Positions 43,599 through 43,758 of a stretch of DNA of 43,758 bases are shown one piece after another (positions within the stretch are counted from its first letter, which is position 1; every line of letters begins with the position of its first letter). The position numbers were made by a program, and so were the translations under genes. This stretch comes from Paraburkholderia sp. SG-MS1. Lineage in GTDB: Bacteria > Pseudomonadota > Gammaproteobacteria > Burkholderiales > Burkholderiaceae. The notes under the pieces are model-generated. The model was not told the origin of the DNA and ran no database searches. It saw nothing but the letters and a program-made list of their open reading frames with translations. The stretch spans positions 1 through 43,758 of the forward strand of contig NZ_NPIH01000006.1 in NCBI RefSeq assembly GCF_012275575.1, given 5' to 3'.

Positions 43599-43722
43599 GC
43601 GCCTAAAAGATGCTCGCGTCCCACGGTAAGCCGACGTCGAGTGAGTATGTTTTTGAGTACATGAAAGTTCGAGCTCCTGGAAACGTACTCACTGCGCGCC
43701 TAGCATCTTTCCCGATAGGCGC
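43599..43722. repeat. Nested long inverted repeat after tRNA-Leu
   Basis: Three nested complementary pairs in correct order: GCGCCT (43599-43604)/AGGCGC (43717-43722), AAAGATGCT (43606-43614)/AGCATCTTT (43702-43710), and AGTGAGTA (43640-43647)/TACTCACT (43686-43693). They could fold into a ~124-base interrupted hairpin. No open frame explains it. Possible small RNA, integration site remnant or repeat element; window ends 36 bases later. Confidence 0.5.
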
Positions 43723-43758
43723 GCATCACGTACGGAGCCAAGTCTGTCCTCCACGACT

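Overview
The window is high-GC chromosomal DNA that most resembles the genus Paraburkholderia/Burkholderia (Betaproteobacteria). The evidence is the close family resemblance of the housekeeping genes (rnr-rlmB-rpiA, aat-bpt, class 2 pyrD, dusA), the dense leaderless-looking GC-rich coding, and accessory genes typical of that group (DUF4148-like small secreted protein, ssuDCB-mop, UPF0303/SMR pair). This assignment comes from recalled family knowledge and was not searched. No rRNA, CRISPR array, prophage or insertion sequence was seen.

Layout. 1-1260: tRNA-His with terminator and dusA, both on the minus strand. 1261-3445: small secreted or hypothetical proteins. 3461-6823 (minus): sulfonate utilisation genes ssuD-ssuC-ssuB plus a molybdopterin-binding (Mop/TOBE) protein, with a long structured leader and no ssuA or ssuE. 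7320-14196: mixed chromosomal genes, namely a membrane protein, a 3-hydroxyisobutyryl-CoA hydrolase, a divergent TetR/NAD-epimerase pair with a clear palindromic operator, five small proteins, and a UPF0303-SMR transporter pair. 14153-17996: tRNA-fMet with promoter and terminator, then Nudix hydrolase, the two N-end-rule leucyl transferases aat and bpt, and pyrD. 18139-19937: amino-acid ABC binding protein and permease with a hairpin between them and no ATPase. 19962-22649 (minus): a short signal peptidase I, a Gfo/Idh/MocA oxidoreductase and a FadR-type GntR regulator. 23055-24586 (minus): a broken mannose-1-phosphate guanylyltransferase gene. 24643-25176: an ElaA-like acetyltransferase.

25460-31839 is the most unusual part: five tightly packed genes for a stand-alone carrier protein, an acyl-CoA-dehydrogenase-like flavoprotein lacking the usual C-terminal catalytic Glu, a seryl-tRNA-synthetase-like amino acid:[carrier protein] ligase, a DUF1839 protein and a GH2-type glycosidase. 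The layout suggests that an amino acid is loaded on the carrier protein, modified while thioester-bound, and possibly joined to or released from a sugar. The product is unknown.

32467-38069 carries a Crp/Fnr-type regulator, a polyisoprenyl-phosphate sugar-1-phosphate transferase, a GT2 and a GT4 glycosyltransferase: a small surface-polysaccharide locus. A HigBA-like toxin-antitoxin module lies between the glycosyltransferases; its toxin gene is frameshifted. A perfect 15-bp inverted repeat lies beside it. 38604-42814 (minus) is rnr-rlmB-rpiA. The window ends with two nearly identical tRNA-Leu(CAG) genes, each with its own promoter and terminator, followed by a long nested inverted repeat.
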